64,000 bases of DNA, taken from the NCBI GenBank assembly GCA_021399435.1, contig JAJTUP010000001.1:2418001-2482000 (forward strand). Reading direction: 5' to 3'. The notes beneath the pieces were generated by a model, which had not been told where the DNA came from, did not search any database, and saw only the letters and a list, made by a program, of their open reading frames with translations. Of the stretch, positions 46,201-56,963 are shown in pieces. A program made the translations under genes and the position numbers. The first letter of the stretch is position 1. Every line of letters begins with the position of its first letter. Origin of the DNA: Diaporthe sp. PMI_573. Lineage: Eukaryota; Ascomycota; Sordariomycetes; Diaporthales; Diaporthaceae.

Positions 46201-47566
46201 GGCTCCTCAATAGGAAAAGCTGGAGAGTGACGTGGCCATCCAGTGGGTGGCAGAAGTGTCGGCTACAGTCTGGGGCGCTGCGTGTTGAAGGTTGGCATGC
46301 TGAGTGGGATGCCGGCCCTGACGAGGGAGAAATTGGGAGCGCCGGGGTTCGAATCGGTCGCGCGCGGTGTCTCGAAGCTTGTCTGGGCGTTACTGCAGGT
46401 GTGATGGCGGAAGCGAAACGCTGTTAATCTTGTGAATCATTGCATGAGACCACAAATCTTGTTGGAGAGGAGCAAGACAAGCAAGGGGAGGAAGTTTATT
46501 ATTGACTTGGAGGTGGTTTTGGAGCACTGGGGTGATCACGCACGCACGCCCAAGCTCCAGTTGGCACCCGGTGGGATGGCAGGATGGGCAGTGCAATGCG
46601 GGTCGTTTCCAAGGATGCCTAACCCAGCCAATACATGCTTGCCCCTCTTGCTCTTGGTACTGTGTACGGTGGCAGAGGTACAGGAAACCCCGGAATCACT
46701 TGGCCCGAGGGACACCCTTCCTACAATGCACCTCGTCTCACGCTGCTGTTATACGATTACGTGTGAGACGTGCAGGTACTGTAGTACAAAACAGAAAACA
46801 CAGCCAAGCCTGCTTTTGAATCCATCCCTACGTGATCACCATGAGTAGACTATGTTGTGTATACACAATATGCACCTCGTTACATATGCACGATAGCAGC
46901 TAGCCTCAATACGTGCGTGCTCCCGTGGTTTGTTTTCCTCCCGTTTCCGGCCTTGTCTGGCAGCTTGCCAAGCTTTTTGCGAGATGCACGTCAGGACCCG
47001 AAGGGGGATCAGGATCCGGATCAGGTAGTGTCTGCCTAAATGCACACATAGTGTGAATAGGTAGTCTGCCTATCTCATTGAGAGTTCGGTCTAGGCAGGG
47101 AGGGGGGAGCCGCATGCGGTAGACGGATCTGCCCAGCTCCATGAAACCTTGACCTTGGGTCGGGACGCGGGGACAGCAGTGCCAGCACCGCACCACCAAT
47201 TGGCAGAGTGAGTGGGAGGTGGCGTCACTGCAACAAAGGGATCTCCCGCAACAGGGTAGCAGGTGGGGGCCCCCGCCAAAACGGGAGGGCTGGCAATTTA
47301 TCCTGCAGGCCTCTGGCCTACGGGAGACAAAAGTCCATTGGCCCAGAGTGCCAGAATTCAACCGCGGCTGCGGGGATGATATTGAAGGTAATGGCTGCTT
47401 TTGCCTATGTATGCTATGCAATTCTATCTAGGGCCTTGCATGTCTTTGTTGCCGCCTGTGCGGTGCGACGGGTTTAGACACACAAGAGTACCATATAGTT
47501 GATACGCTTGAATCTCTGTTTCTAGGTATGACCGAGTGCCAGGCCATGTGTGCTTGCTCCCAGATA
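46201..47566. other. Intergenic region, SGM1 promoter and ceramidase 3' side
   Basis: 1.37 kb with no supported gene; open frames are short. A perfect 14-bp palindrome, TTGTGTATACACAA, lies at 46855-46868. Confidence 0.4.
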
Positions 47567-48734
47567 CTACAACGCCTTCTTATGGAACCCGTTGACGCCA
47601 TTGGCTTTTGTAGAACCGGACCTGGGGACCACCTTGGGCACGGATGTGAAGGGGGATGGCCAGTTTAGCATGAACTCGCGCTCACTACCGTCGAGACATC
47701 GGGTCAGCCATACTCGCCATATAATGAAGTAGTAAGCCCCGAGTCCAGTGAAGATGTGCCACCAACCGTGACCCTCGAATATGACGGCCCAGGGCAGCAG
47801 CACGGAACTCCGGAGGCTCCGGAGGTGCCCGCAGTAGATGTTGTCCATGTTCCAGATGAAGAAACCGATCAGGAACAGCACGATGCCGGTGGCAGCCATC
47901 GACCACATCTGCTTCATGATATGCTCGGCGTGCGCTGGGGTCTCACTTCGTTCCTCCAAGGCTGGGCGGAGGTGTGCTTCCATCACGTACATGCCGCGGA
48001 AGACGACGGCGCATGTCAGCGAGGCGTATGCGACCTGGTGGAACACCGGGTTCTGAGACAGATGGTAGTAGATAGTGATGAAAGCCGCGAGGGCAGCCAG
48101 CCCGACCCCGATCAGCACGGTAAGGCGCCTGGGCCGTGAGTATGAGAATGTCGCGAAAGCCATGATGCAAGTGGTGTATATCATGGGCAGCTCATCTGCG
48201 AGCTGCATCGAGTCTGGGGGCGGGCAAGTCAGCATGAGACTCTGGGGGTTAGAGGGCCGGAAAAGGACCAGAATGCGGCAGACACACATTTTAGGGTGGC
48301 ATGGAACAGCATCGAACCGAGACCAACGATGATGTACCCCAGATAGGAGATGATGAAGACTCGGTCATGGCCGTAGCGCAGACAGTCGCGGATGCCCACG
48401 ATGCCAAGATGTATGAAGATCACATTGGTCACCGTGTTGACGAATTCAGCGCAGTACGGCGTGATGTTGTCTACGATGTGATCCGTCAATATACAGTCAC
48501 AGAGCACCAAGCTGAGGTTTCCTGGGGGGCGACTCCTTGAAGGACACGAGGAACGTGGTAGCAGCCCATTCATACGTACAGTCCTACGAGCGGCGTGTCA
48601 GCATGTCTAATATCCTTGGCAGACAGTGATAATCCCGGGCATCTTACTTCTTCGCACCAGTTCAAGGTCGAGGTTTGAGGGCTCCAGAGGCCGTCCCGGG
48701 ATTCCCGGTAAGGCCATTGGACACTCAGAGGCAT
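47567..48734 (-). CDS. YPC1: Alkaline ceramidase (Ypc1/Ydc1/ACER family)
   Basis: Seven-transmembrane zinc amidase of ER/Golgi that hydrolyses ceramide to sphingoid base and fatty acid. Five exons are predicted on the minus strand: 48734-48648, a 4-nt microexon 48583-48580, 48470-48288 and 48213-47567 (four coding blocks including the microexon), giving 306 residues. The microexon (GACT) restores NWCEE-DY-NITPYCAEFVNT, matching the family motif WCEENYSVTWYIAEF of human ACER3. Catalytic residues of the family are visible: Ser and His in GSMLFHATLKY, Asp in MQLADELPM, and the two His in HGWWHIFTG. Many hydrophobic segments span the protein (e.g. MAATGIVLFLIGFFIWNMD). Introns: 48584-48647, 48471-48579 and 48214-48287. 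YPC1 versus YDC1 cannot be told apart. Confidence 0.93.
48580..48583 (-). other. Predicted 4-nt microexon of the alkaline ceramidase gene
   Basis: On the minus strand the bases GACT are preceded by a TAG acceptor (with a GCTGAC branch-like word upstream) and followed by a consensus GTACGT donor. Including them gives GAC T|AC, i.e. Asp-Tyr, and joins phase 0 to phase 1 correctly. Skipping them shifts the frame of all downstream exons. Confidence 0.8.
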
Positions 48735-49881
48735 ATTGGCGACGTTGGACCCAATGACCCGGTTCGCATAAACCACTGTCGTTCGGGAACCAGGCTAACG
48801 ATGCCGGGGCGTGCTGGACTCGGGGCTTGTGGGTGGGGGCCTTGGAGGAGTGTGTTGTCGTTGACAGTCGAGGCACCTAAAAGGCTTGAAGGAGGCCAAG
48901 CTTGATCCCGATCAGACAGGAGGACCCCGGGCACCGAATGCTTGTGTGGGATACTGCGTGTGAGTGGGCAGAAGCCAAAAGGATGAGCACGATGTGTTTG
49001 TTTTTTTTATACAAAAGGGGAAAGGGCGTCTCCACGAGGCTTAAAACCAAAAGACGACCCGGCCGACGTCATGCGGAAGTTGACACGAGGATTATTCGAT
49101 GCTCACCAATGACGGGCGGCAGCAACATGAGCAACGCGTGGTTTGTTATAGCCGAGGAGCGAGCCAGTGGGATGTGGGTTGGCGGGTGGAGGCGTTCCCA
49201 CGACTCACGAGAGGAAAGCTGGTCCGGCCGTCTGGAGCTTCCAGCTGCCAAGTCAGGCAAAGGCAAGTACGTTACGGGTCTGGTCAGCATTGGCGCAGCG
49301 GCATGCAGGGCAACGCACCTGCGGCATTCTGCACCTATGTACAAGTGATGCACATCCTCCTGCATATGTATTTGCAGCGTACTGTGCGCCGGCAACGCAA
49401 TTGTCACCTTATTCTGCAGGTACTGAGACAACCTTGAAGATAAGACGGTCGCATTCGAAGATGAGATCTCACTTAGCGAGACCCCCCATGCATAGATAGT
49501 CGATCTGTCTTGCCCTTCGCATGTGTGGTGGTCTCACACCATGTCTGTGCTGCTTCTCGCCTGTGGCATCATTTCGTAAGTGGTTCAAGGTGACAGATGC
49601 ACTCAAATAGTATAGAATTGATCGGCTCTGGAGAGGATCCTGCAAGGTAAGGCAGGGCTCTCGCGAAGATGTAGTCTATCTCTTCCTCGCCACCTTTTTG
49701 ATACGCCAGACCAAAGCCAAATACGGCCGTGCGGTGTTTCTTCGCACGGCAATTGCACAAGCCGCGCCTTTGATTTTGGATTGCAAGTAACCTCTGCAGG
49801 TTCCACGGGGATCTAATAACCAAATAAACCACTCCAGACCCGTGACCCGCCCATGATCAGCCCAAGGGGCGAGCCGCATCC
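48735..49881. other. Intergenic region upstream of ceramidase
   Basis: 1.15 kb with only short, non-protein-like frames on both strands. A T run near 48999-49006 is the only simple sequence noted. No gene supported. Confidence 0.4.
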
Positions 49882-51105
49882 CTACCTGATGATCATGTCA
49901 TCCCTGTCAGGGCCAGTGCCAATCCACTTGACCTTGCAGCTGACGAACTTCTCAATGTGCTCGAACATAGTCGCGCGCCTCCTTGGGAAGTTCCGACCAC
50001 TGGCGCGTCTTGGAAGTGCTCGTCTTCCAGCCCGGCACCTCGTCATACACCACCTCGACACGGTCCAGGTTGAGCGAGTCGTAGTCGTTGATCGCGCATG
50101 AGTACTTGAGCACCACGAGGTCCAGCCACCCGCATCTTCGCGTGCGGCCCGTAGACACGCCGACCTCGCCGCCAAGCTTCTGCAGGCTCTTTCCGACCTC
50201 GCCAAGGTCCTCGGTCGGGAATGGTCCAGATCCGACACGAGTGGTGTACGCCTTGACCACTCCGATGACCTCCTTGATGTTCCTTCTCTTGAGCGCGAGG
50301 CCGGACACAATGCCGCCGAGGCAGGTGTTGGAGCTGGTGACGTAAGGGTAAGTTCCCCAATCGAGGTCCAGCAACAGGGCCTGACTTCCTTCGACGAGGA
50401 TCTTCTTGTTGGTCTCCTGCGCTTGGTTCTGTGCGACGTTGTTGGTCAGCAAGGTTCATGCCAGAAGGGGGGCATACAAATTGCACACGTACCATGAACT
50501 CCACGGCATCGATGACATGGTCCTGCAGCTTGACCCTGTACTCGTCGAAGCACTTGATCTCCTCCTCGACGTCGTAAGTCAGGAGATCGCCGTAGCGCTT
50601 CTTATAGCCGGCCTCGAGCTGTCGCAGCTTGCGGTCGAAAGCCTCCTTGTCAAACATCTCTGCGAGGCGGACGCCGCTCCTGGAGGCCTTGGTGCTGTAG
50701 CATGGGCCAATGCCCCTCTTGGTGGTGCCCACGGCATTGTTCCCGAGCTCGATCTCCTCGAGGCCGTCGACGGCGGCGTGCAGGTCGAAGTTGATGTGAC
50801 AACGGTCGCTGACCAGGATGCGAGAGCGGGCGTCCTTGATGCCCTTGGCCTCGACGTCAGCCAGCTCCTTGAAGAAGGAGGGCACGTGGAAGACGACGCC
50901 GGAGCCGATGAGGTTGATGCAGCCGGGCGCGACGGGGCCCGAGGGCAGCAGGTGGAAGTCATATGACACGCCGTTGGCCTTGATGGAGGCCGGCGTTATG
51001 GCCGCCAGCGGCGCGCGCACATATTTGGGCCTGAGAGCAGAGGATGTCGGTCAGCTTCCCCTTGCCCTCATCGCCCCACTGCGATCCGAGGATGATTTGG
51101 CTCAT
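49882..51105 (-). pseudogene. ADE12: Adenylosuccinate synthase, disrupted by three lesions
   Basis: The intact enzyme makes adenylosuccinate from IMP, aspartate and GTP. On the minus strand the gene starts at 51105 with the P-loop [11 protein letters not shown]. It runs to 50493, has a normal 64-nt intron (50429-50492, GTACGT donor), and resumes at 50428. Three lesions are seen. Two bases are missing near 50987, exactly where GGHNAGH-type sequence should carry the catalytic His. At 50065/50066 the sequence jumps from SLNL to [13 protein letters not shown], lacking about 37 residues that other family members have, including the TKLD guanine-recognition stretch. One extra base near 49963 leads to an early stop; the true C-terminus (IGTGPDRDDMIIR) continues in the next frame to 49882. 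Other motifs ([43 protein letters not shown]) are readable. An assembly error is possible, but three independent defects suggest decay of an intron-bearing copy. Confidence 0.85.
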
Positions 51106-52311
51106 GGTGGTTGATTTCGCAGGACGTACACACGCAATGCCCGTAGAATCAGAGGGGAAAAAGGCTCAAAAAAAACCCGCGGGGTGGTGCCGAGCAAGAA
51201 ATCTACTGCGGGCGCCCACGCTTGGCATGTGCGTGCTTGGCCTCCTGCCCCGATTCTCGGCCCGCATGGTGGGGGCCCAGGCCTTCGGTGCGAACGAGAG
51301 CGAGCTGCGGCAGGAATTCTTTAATTGTCGCTAGGTAAATCTGGCCACCTGCCACGGAGCTGACCTTTCCGCCTGTGTCTCTTGGACCCAGGGATGCGGT
51401 ACCATGTTACAATCCCAGGTCATTGTGGGACACTTTTTAGGGGACGCTCCGAGCCGTGCTTTCCGCGGGGATGCAAGGTGCTCCAGTATGAGTGCTCGTG
51501 AAGCTGTTGACGGTTCACAGTATGAATTCAAGTTCCACGAACTCAATTGGTTCCAGAAGGACTTGGAGTGAGTGACACATCTATTCGGTTGAGGACCAAC
51601 AGCTTCAGCGGTATAAATGGTATAGATAATCGCTCGGGTGGAACAGAATCCTCGTTGTTCACTTGGCCAATAGTGTATGAAGGCTTGACTCATGGGGCCT
51701 TTATTCCCATCTTTACCCTAAGCTTTCCAATTTCTCTAGCCTCACGGATACAAGTCAAGTAGCAAATGCCTTCATTGGTTGCAGCTTAGTGGCTTTGCTT
51801 ACAGGGCCATAGGTTGTGTGGCGGGGAGCCAAGACTGTCGGTTTCCAGTGTGATTTGGTGACGTAGAGTGCTGTCAAGGAGTGCGTCTCCTATGGGACAG
51901 ACCCCAGCCTAAGGGTTTAACCCTGAGAATTTGCTCGCGTCATCGTGCTTGTGATTGTTGCCTCAAATGAAAAATGCAGGTATTTTCTTGGGATTTTGCT
52001 TAGGAAGATAGTTATGTTTTGATCTTGGACATGTTTGGCTTCTTTCTGAAGATTGCTTCTAGATAAATGAGGTCTTGTCAAATGGGGTGAACCGCCATCT
52101 AATGGTAAACGGTCAACGGTGCTGGCAGTGGCTCGAATTTAACTGGGTGGCGGCACATGGACAGAGTCGCCCCCCTTTCGACCTCCCAACTTCAGTAAGC
52201 CAGATTTGACATCGACATCAACAGCCACAACATTCGAGCCGCCCCACTCCCTCAACAGCTTGACCTGAGCTATCGACTCAGTTGCCCGAAAGCTCTCCAT
52301 CCATAGCCGTC
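51106..52311. other. Intergenic region
   Basis: 1.2 kb between the ADE12-like start (-) and prefoldin 1 (+). Part of 51500-52100 is A+T-richer. No open frame is protein-like. Confidence 0.4.
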
Positions 52312-52853
52312 ATGTCGATATCAAACGAGGCGCTGCAGAAGGTGAGTTCTACCATCAGCCGGGCTTGGTTGTCCATTGATGGCTAACTGGTGTCAACACA
52401 GCTGCTGCGGGAGATTGAGACAAACCACGTCAAGTCACAACAGGAGATCAGCCTTGCACGATCCCAGTTGTCATCCAAGCAGCGCGAGAAGCGACTCGCA
52501 CAGCTGACCAGCACCGAGATCTCATCGCTCACCCCGGGCACCCCTCTCTATGAGGGAGTCGGCAAGATGTGAGTGACCAATCCTGGCCTCTGGGCGCCTG
52601 TGTCCTGGGCCATCTTGACTGGATCAATGAGTGTGTATCATACTCCGTTAGCGGCGGTATTGACTGAAGCTCGATCAGGTTCGTGTCGATACCAGCCCCT
52701 GAGCTGAAGGACAAGCTGGAGTCACAGACGAAGCAAGTCGACACCGACATTGATGGCCTCACCAAGAGGCTTCACTACCTGGAGACCACGGCCAAGAATA
52801 GTCAAGACCACATCGAGGCGATGCTCAGACGAGGCGGCGTGGGCGCCTCCTGA
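52312..52853 (+). CDS. PFD1: Prefoldin subunit 1
   Basis: Beta-class prefoldin subunit for tubulin and actin folding. Three exons, 52312-52341, 52402-52568 and 52679-52853, encode 123 residues, the normal size. The start MSISNEALQK|LLREIETNHV matches the family N-terminus. The first coiled-coil helix spans ~5-50, the beta-hairpin region carries LYEGVGKMFVSIPAPELKD, and the second helix (TKRLHYLETTAKNSQDHIEA) leads to the C-terminus. Introns are 60 and 110 nt with GTGAGT donors. The second splits the Met codon of GKM|F. It lies about 18 kb from prefoldin 5. Confidence 0.93.
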
Positions 52854-54603
52854 AGGCCTGGCCAGCGAGGTTTTGATACTCAGTTCTCAGGCAGATTTTG
52901 GATATCTGCACTGCGCCCCCCACGACTCTGAGACGGTCAACCGCGTTTTGTTGAGAATTTGTTCAAGGCTTGCCGCTACTGTGACTCAATCTCAGCATCC
53001 AGTACTGCTGACAATGGGTGGGCGCCATAGCATGGCCCAGGCACACCGCATCCAGCAGTTGCGAGCTGGGGCCTGAACAAGCAGGTTCAGGGACCGCATC
53101 GCCGACCAAAAGGACCATAGCAAATACAACTTTTGCAGACCGATAAACCTAGCAGACCCGAATCTCGACAGTGTCACGTAGTGAACCTTCTGTCGTGGGA
53201 AGGATATCTCAACCCAGCCTCCACAGCCCGTTTCAACTGCCGCTCGAGGCGACCCAGCCAACACAGCAAGGCGGCCAGGCGGTTGCTCTAGCGCAAGACG
53301 CTAGGTCTCCAGGCTACGATGGGATGCAGTACCTAGTCCCGGCGAGATGCTCGTTATCAGATAAAATACTGTCACATGACCCACCGCGAACCACCGAGGC
53401 GCCAGAGCGACAACTTAGCTGCTTCAACGAACTGGGTTGTCGCGACTTGTCTCTGTGGGAGTCTGCGCCGAATCTCGGCGTCGGGCCGCTTCCCAGCCTG
53501 AGCGCAAGGAGAGCCCCGCTTCCTGGATACCTAGGCTCGACTGGGGCCCAGTGATCGTCCGAACGGAATGTCTGAGCGTTTTCATCCCTACCACAGCCCT
53601 ACTAGACTAATCCAAAGCCATGCCGCCGATTCAAGGGCCCCTCGGAGCACAGCAGCTGCCAATTTGGTCGTCAGCTTCCCGTTGTATTTTCAGCACAGCA
53701 GACCAGAAGTGCCGACGTTCCGGCTTTTCTCTTGGGTGCTCTTCTTATTGTAGCCTCAGTCGGAGAGCGGATCAGCACCACCTGCAGTATGTCAGGTAGG
53801 TCTGACCTCGGAGGCGGCTTCTATTTCGGGTGCACTAGGATGGTAGGATCCTCTCAGCTGGATTTCAGCCCTTCACCTTCATTTCCTCCGGCTAACGACT
53901 AGCCTCCCTCCTCTGGCATTTCCCAACGTGTGATCAGCTTGGCGTCCCCATGTCCAACGCCCGCCGAGACTACTGTACACTTGACAATCTAGTATCATGC
54001 AGCTGTTGGCGAGGTGAGACGGCACCAGCCAACCATTTGCGGCCAAATTTGACGCAATGCGGTCCTTTCCACCATGCTCTACCTTGTCTCCTTCAGCCTC
54101 CAACCAATGCCCGGCATCGCAAGTGCTGCGTCCATGTGGCACAGCTGCTCCTCAAACCACGCGCTTCTTGGGCCGGCTTTGACTCGAGGCCCAGTCCCCA
54201 TCCTCTCACCGTACCCGTCTCCCGCAAGCTTACGGGAGGACAAGCGTCGCTCTGTTCAGCTTTCCCGTTGGCCCTGCTGTTGAATGGGCACTCCCTAGCC
54301 CCCAGCCAGCCGGAAGCAATAAATGCTTACGGCCCCCGCCTCGTCTGCGGCGCGGTTCACTCCTCCCCCTTCTCATATGTTCTTCGGTCAACTTGTATTT
54401 GCCTCTGCGTCTTATTTGTCAGCGCATGGCCCTTTCGCAGCTTTTATTATACCCATAGTATATTCAGACCGTTTCCCTAGACCACGGAGAAGGCCAGGGT
54501 CCTCAAAAGCAGAACCTGTACCACGCCACACACACACACCCAAGTAGCACAGCCCGTCTATTGTTCCAACAAGAGGCCACAGACTGGGCCTGAAGCACTC
54601 ACA
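52854..54603. other. Intergenic region upstream of DUF8035-like gene
   Basis: 1.75 kb without a supported gene. The plus strand is C+T-rich in the last few hundred bases, and a CACACACACA run sits at about 54531-54540, probably in the 5' leader of the next gene. Confidence 0.4.
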
Positions 54604-56433
54604 ATGAGCAGCTACTACTCAGAAGAGGATGATTATGAGTACCGCCGCTACGGGCGGGGCCGCGACCGCTCTCCGGCACCCGTACACTATGTTCAAGCGC
54701 ACCCAGACCGACCTCGCAGCCGGGGCTATCCCCACGGGCTGGATTTCCTCAACCCGGGCGTGACCGAGCGGACCACGGCCATCACCAGGGTCCGTGAGCG
54801 CTCGCGGGAACGGCGAAGCCCCCCAACGGCCCTCGGCCCGCCGACGACGGCAGTCGCGCCGGTGATAATCAAGCAGTACAACTCCAACGACCACCACTCG
54901 TCGGACGACGAGAGCAGCCTCAGCAGCCACCACCACCACAGGGGCCGGGGCCGCTCCCACTCGCACGTCTCGATCAGGAGCTCGCACTCGCGGTCACGCG
55001 CCGGCTCAGACGCCTACATGACGGTCGAGAGGTACGAGCTCGAGCGCAAGCTAGAGGAGCACCGCCGGCAGCTCGAGGCCCTGCGCATGTCGACGTCGTC
55101 GTCGGCCGCGGCACACACCGACGCCGAGCGGTACGAGCTCCAGCGCCTGAAGCGGGAGATGGAGGACCTGCGCATCAGGGAGGAGCGCGAGGCGCAGCGC
55201 GCCGAGGACGCCGAGAGGTGGGAGCTGCGCAAGTCCAAGTACGAGCTGGAGGACCTCCGGGCCCGCGAGGCCCGTGAGGCCCGCGAGAAGGCGGACAGGG
55301 AGCGGCGCACGCAGGACTACGAGTCGTACGAGCTGCAGCGCTCCAAGAAGGAGCTGCAGGACCTCAAGGCGCATCAGCAGAGGGAGAAGGAGGCGATGGA
55401 GAAGATGAGGGAGGCGAGGACCCAGGCTGAGCTGAAGGTGGCGAAGGAAGAACTTGACAAGAGTGAGTCTTCTTACAAAAAGCCCGCATGATGACGGCCG
55501 GTGCCGAGCTGCAGTCATGACGCCACACGACCCCCTTTCGGGAATGCTGACATGTTTGGCCAGTCAAATTCGCCGAGGAGCAAGAGGCCGACGAGAAGAG
55601 GATCCGCAAGGAGATAGAGACCAAGATGATCGCGGAGAAGCTGAAGGCCGAGGAGGCCAAGAAGCAGAAGGAGAAGGACGAGGCCGCCGCGGTGGAGCGG
55701 TGGAAGGCCAGGGAAGCCGAGAAGGCCGCCAAGGAAAAGCGCGAGAAGGAGGAGGCAGAGCGCGAGTACGCACACCGCCTAACGGACCAGCTGCGGGCGT
55801 CGGGCCTGCCCGAGGACCAGATCAAGGCCATCATCGAGAAGAGGCGGATCAACCAGGGTTGGGGTGCCCAGCCGAAGCCGTTCCCGGGGCCGAGGCCGTT
55901 CCCGGGGCCGCCGCCGCCGCCGCCGCCGATGATGGTTCCGCCGCACCAGATGTCGCAGCAAATGACGACGACCAAGACGACGTACACGAGGATGGCGAGG
56001 CGGCACCTGAGCCTGGAGTGCCTGAAGGTCAGGGGGATCGACTTCGAGCTTGACGCGGTAAGTTGCCGGCCCTTAGCTTCAGTTCCATAATCCCACAATC
56101 CCACATTCCCACCTACGCCGCCCCCCTTCAACCGGGCTTGCGCGCACACGGGACAATTTCAAAGCTGACAAATCCACCGCAAAACAGAACCCAGAGTACG
56201 TCCTCATCAAGCGCTGGGTGCCGCCGGAGGAGCAGAAGGAGCTCTGGTCGCTGACCAAGGTGATCCGCGACGGGCGCGAGAAGGTGACGACGACGCTCGC
56301 GATCGAGGACCGCAGCCACCACCACCACCGCCACAAGTCGAGCGATAACCTGGTCGTCGTCAAGAAGACCAAGCGGGAGCGCTCCAGGTCCCCAAGCGTT
56401 TCCACGCTCATGTACCTGGCTGGCGCCAGATGA
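54604..56433 (+). CDS. DUF8035-like coiled-coil protein
   Basis: Three exons, 54604-55462, 55564-56057 and 56188-56433, encode 532 residues. The N-terminal ~140 residues are Arg/Ser/His/Tyr-rich and disordered, with a His run (SSHHHHRGRGRSHSH). Residues ~140-400 are a highly charged helix with repeated units of the type ERYELxxxKxELEDLR (YELERKLEEHRRQLEAL; WELRKSKYELEDLRARE; YELQRSKKELQDLKAHQ). A Pro-rich stretch (GPPPPPPPMMVPP) precedes the C-terminal globular part. That part contains TTYTRMARRHLSLECLKVRG and NPEYVLIKRWVPPEEQKELW, resembling the fungal domain I know as DUF8035 (name from memory). Function is unknown; no signal peptide or membrane segment is seen. Confidence 0.88.
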
Positions 56434-56963
56434 TTCATTCCCGGCCTGCCTAATGGAGGATGTTGATTGCTTAGGGCCTTTCCTTGAAGGCGATAAAACG
56501 GGAGATTGTGGGGGTCTCACCTCTCGATATGATATACCAGCCCATGACAGCATACCTACCTGCTTCATTTATTTCTTGCAGGAGTGCTGCTGGACCTTCC
56601 CAGCGGTACCTAGATCTTGGGGTTTTGATTTGCATTGGCAAGTTTTACATTACTCATGTTATCAGAAACGCTTTGATGATGATGGATGAGGTCAGAGAAA
56701 TACTTCGTAGCTTCGTTTCACTCCAATTCGGGATAATACCACACCAAAATTCTGCTCTTCCTAGAGGTCATCACAGTGTCAATGGTATTCAGAAAGAATC
56801 AAAATCGAGTTCCTGCGTCATGCAGATTAAAATCTCCCCGAGCTTGCCTTCACTTCTCCTGGGCTTGCTTTTTCCTGCCAACTACAACAAAGGTGGTATC
56901 CCGTAGTTTCCTCTAAACACGTGAACTCCGCCGCCAAATCTGCCCAGGGACAGCAAACACCGC
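56434..56963. other. Intergenic region between convergent genes
   Basis: 530 bp between stops of the DUF8035-like gene (+) and alpha-tubulin (-), containing the two 3' regions. No gene is supported. Confidence 0.5.

Noticed and set aside
46855..46868. Perfect 14-bp palindrome TTGTGTATACACAA as a possible operator
   Set aside because: A single short palindrome of this length is expected by chance in 64 kb and no second copy was seen.
50406..50966. 186-codon plus-strand open frame over the adenylosuccinate synthase locus
   Set aside because: Antisense shadow of conserved synthase codons.
51900..51940. TAAGGGTTTAACCCT-like word as a possible internal telomeric repeat
   Set aside because: Only single TAAGGG/AACCCT units occur; there is no tandem array.
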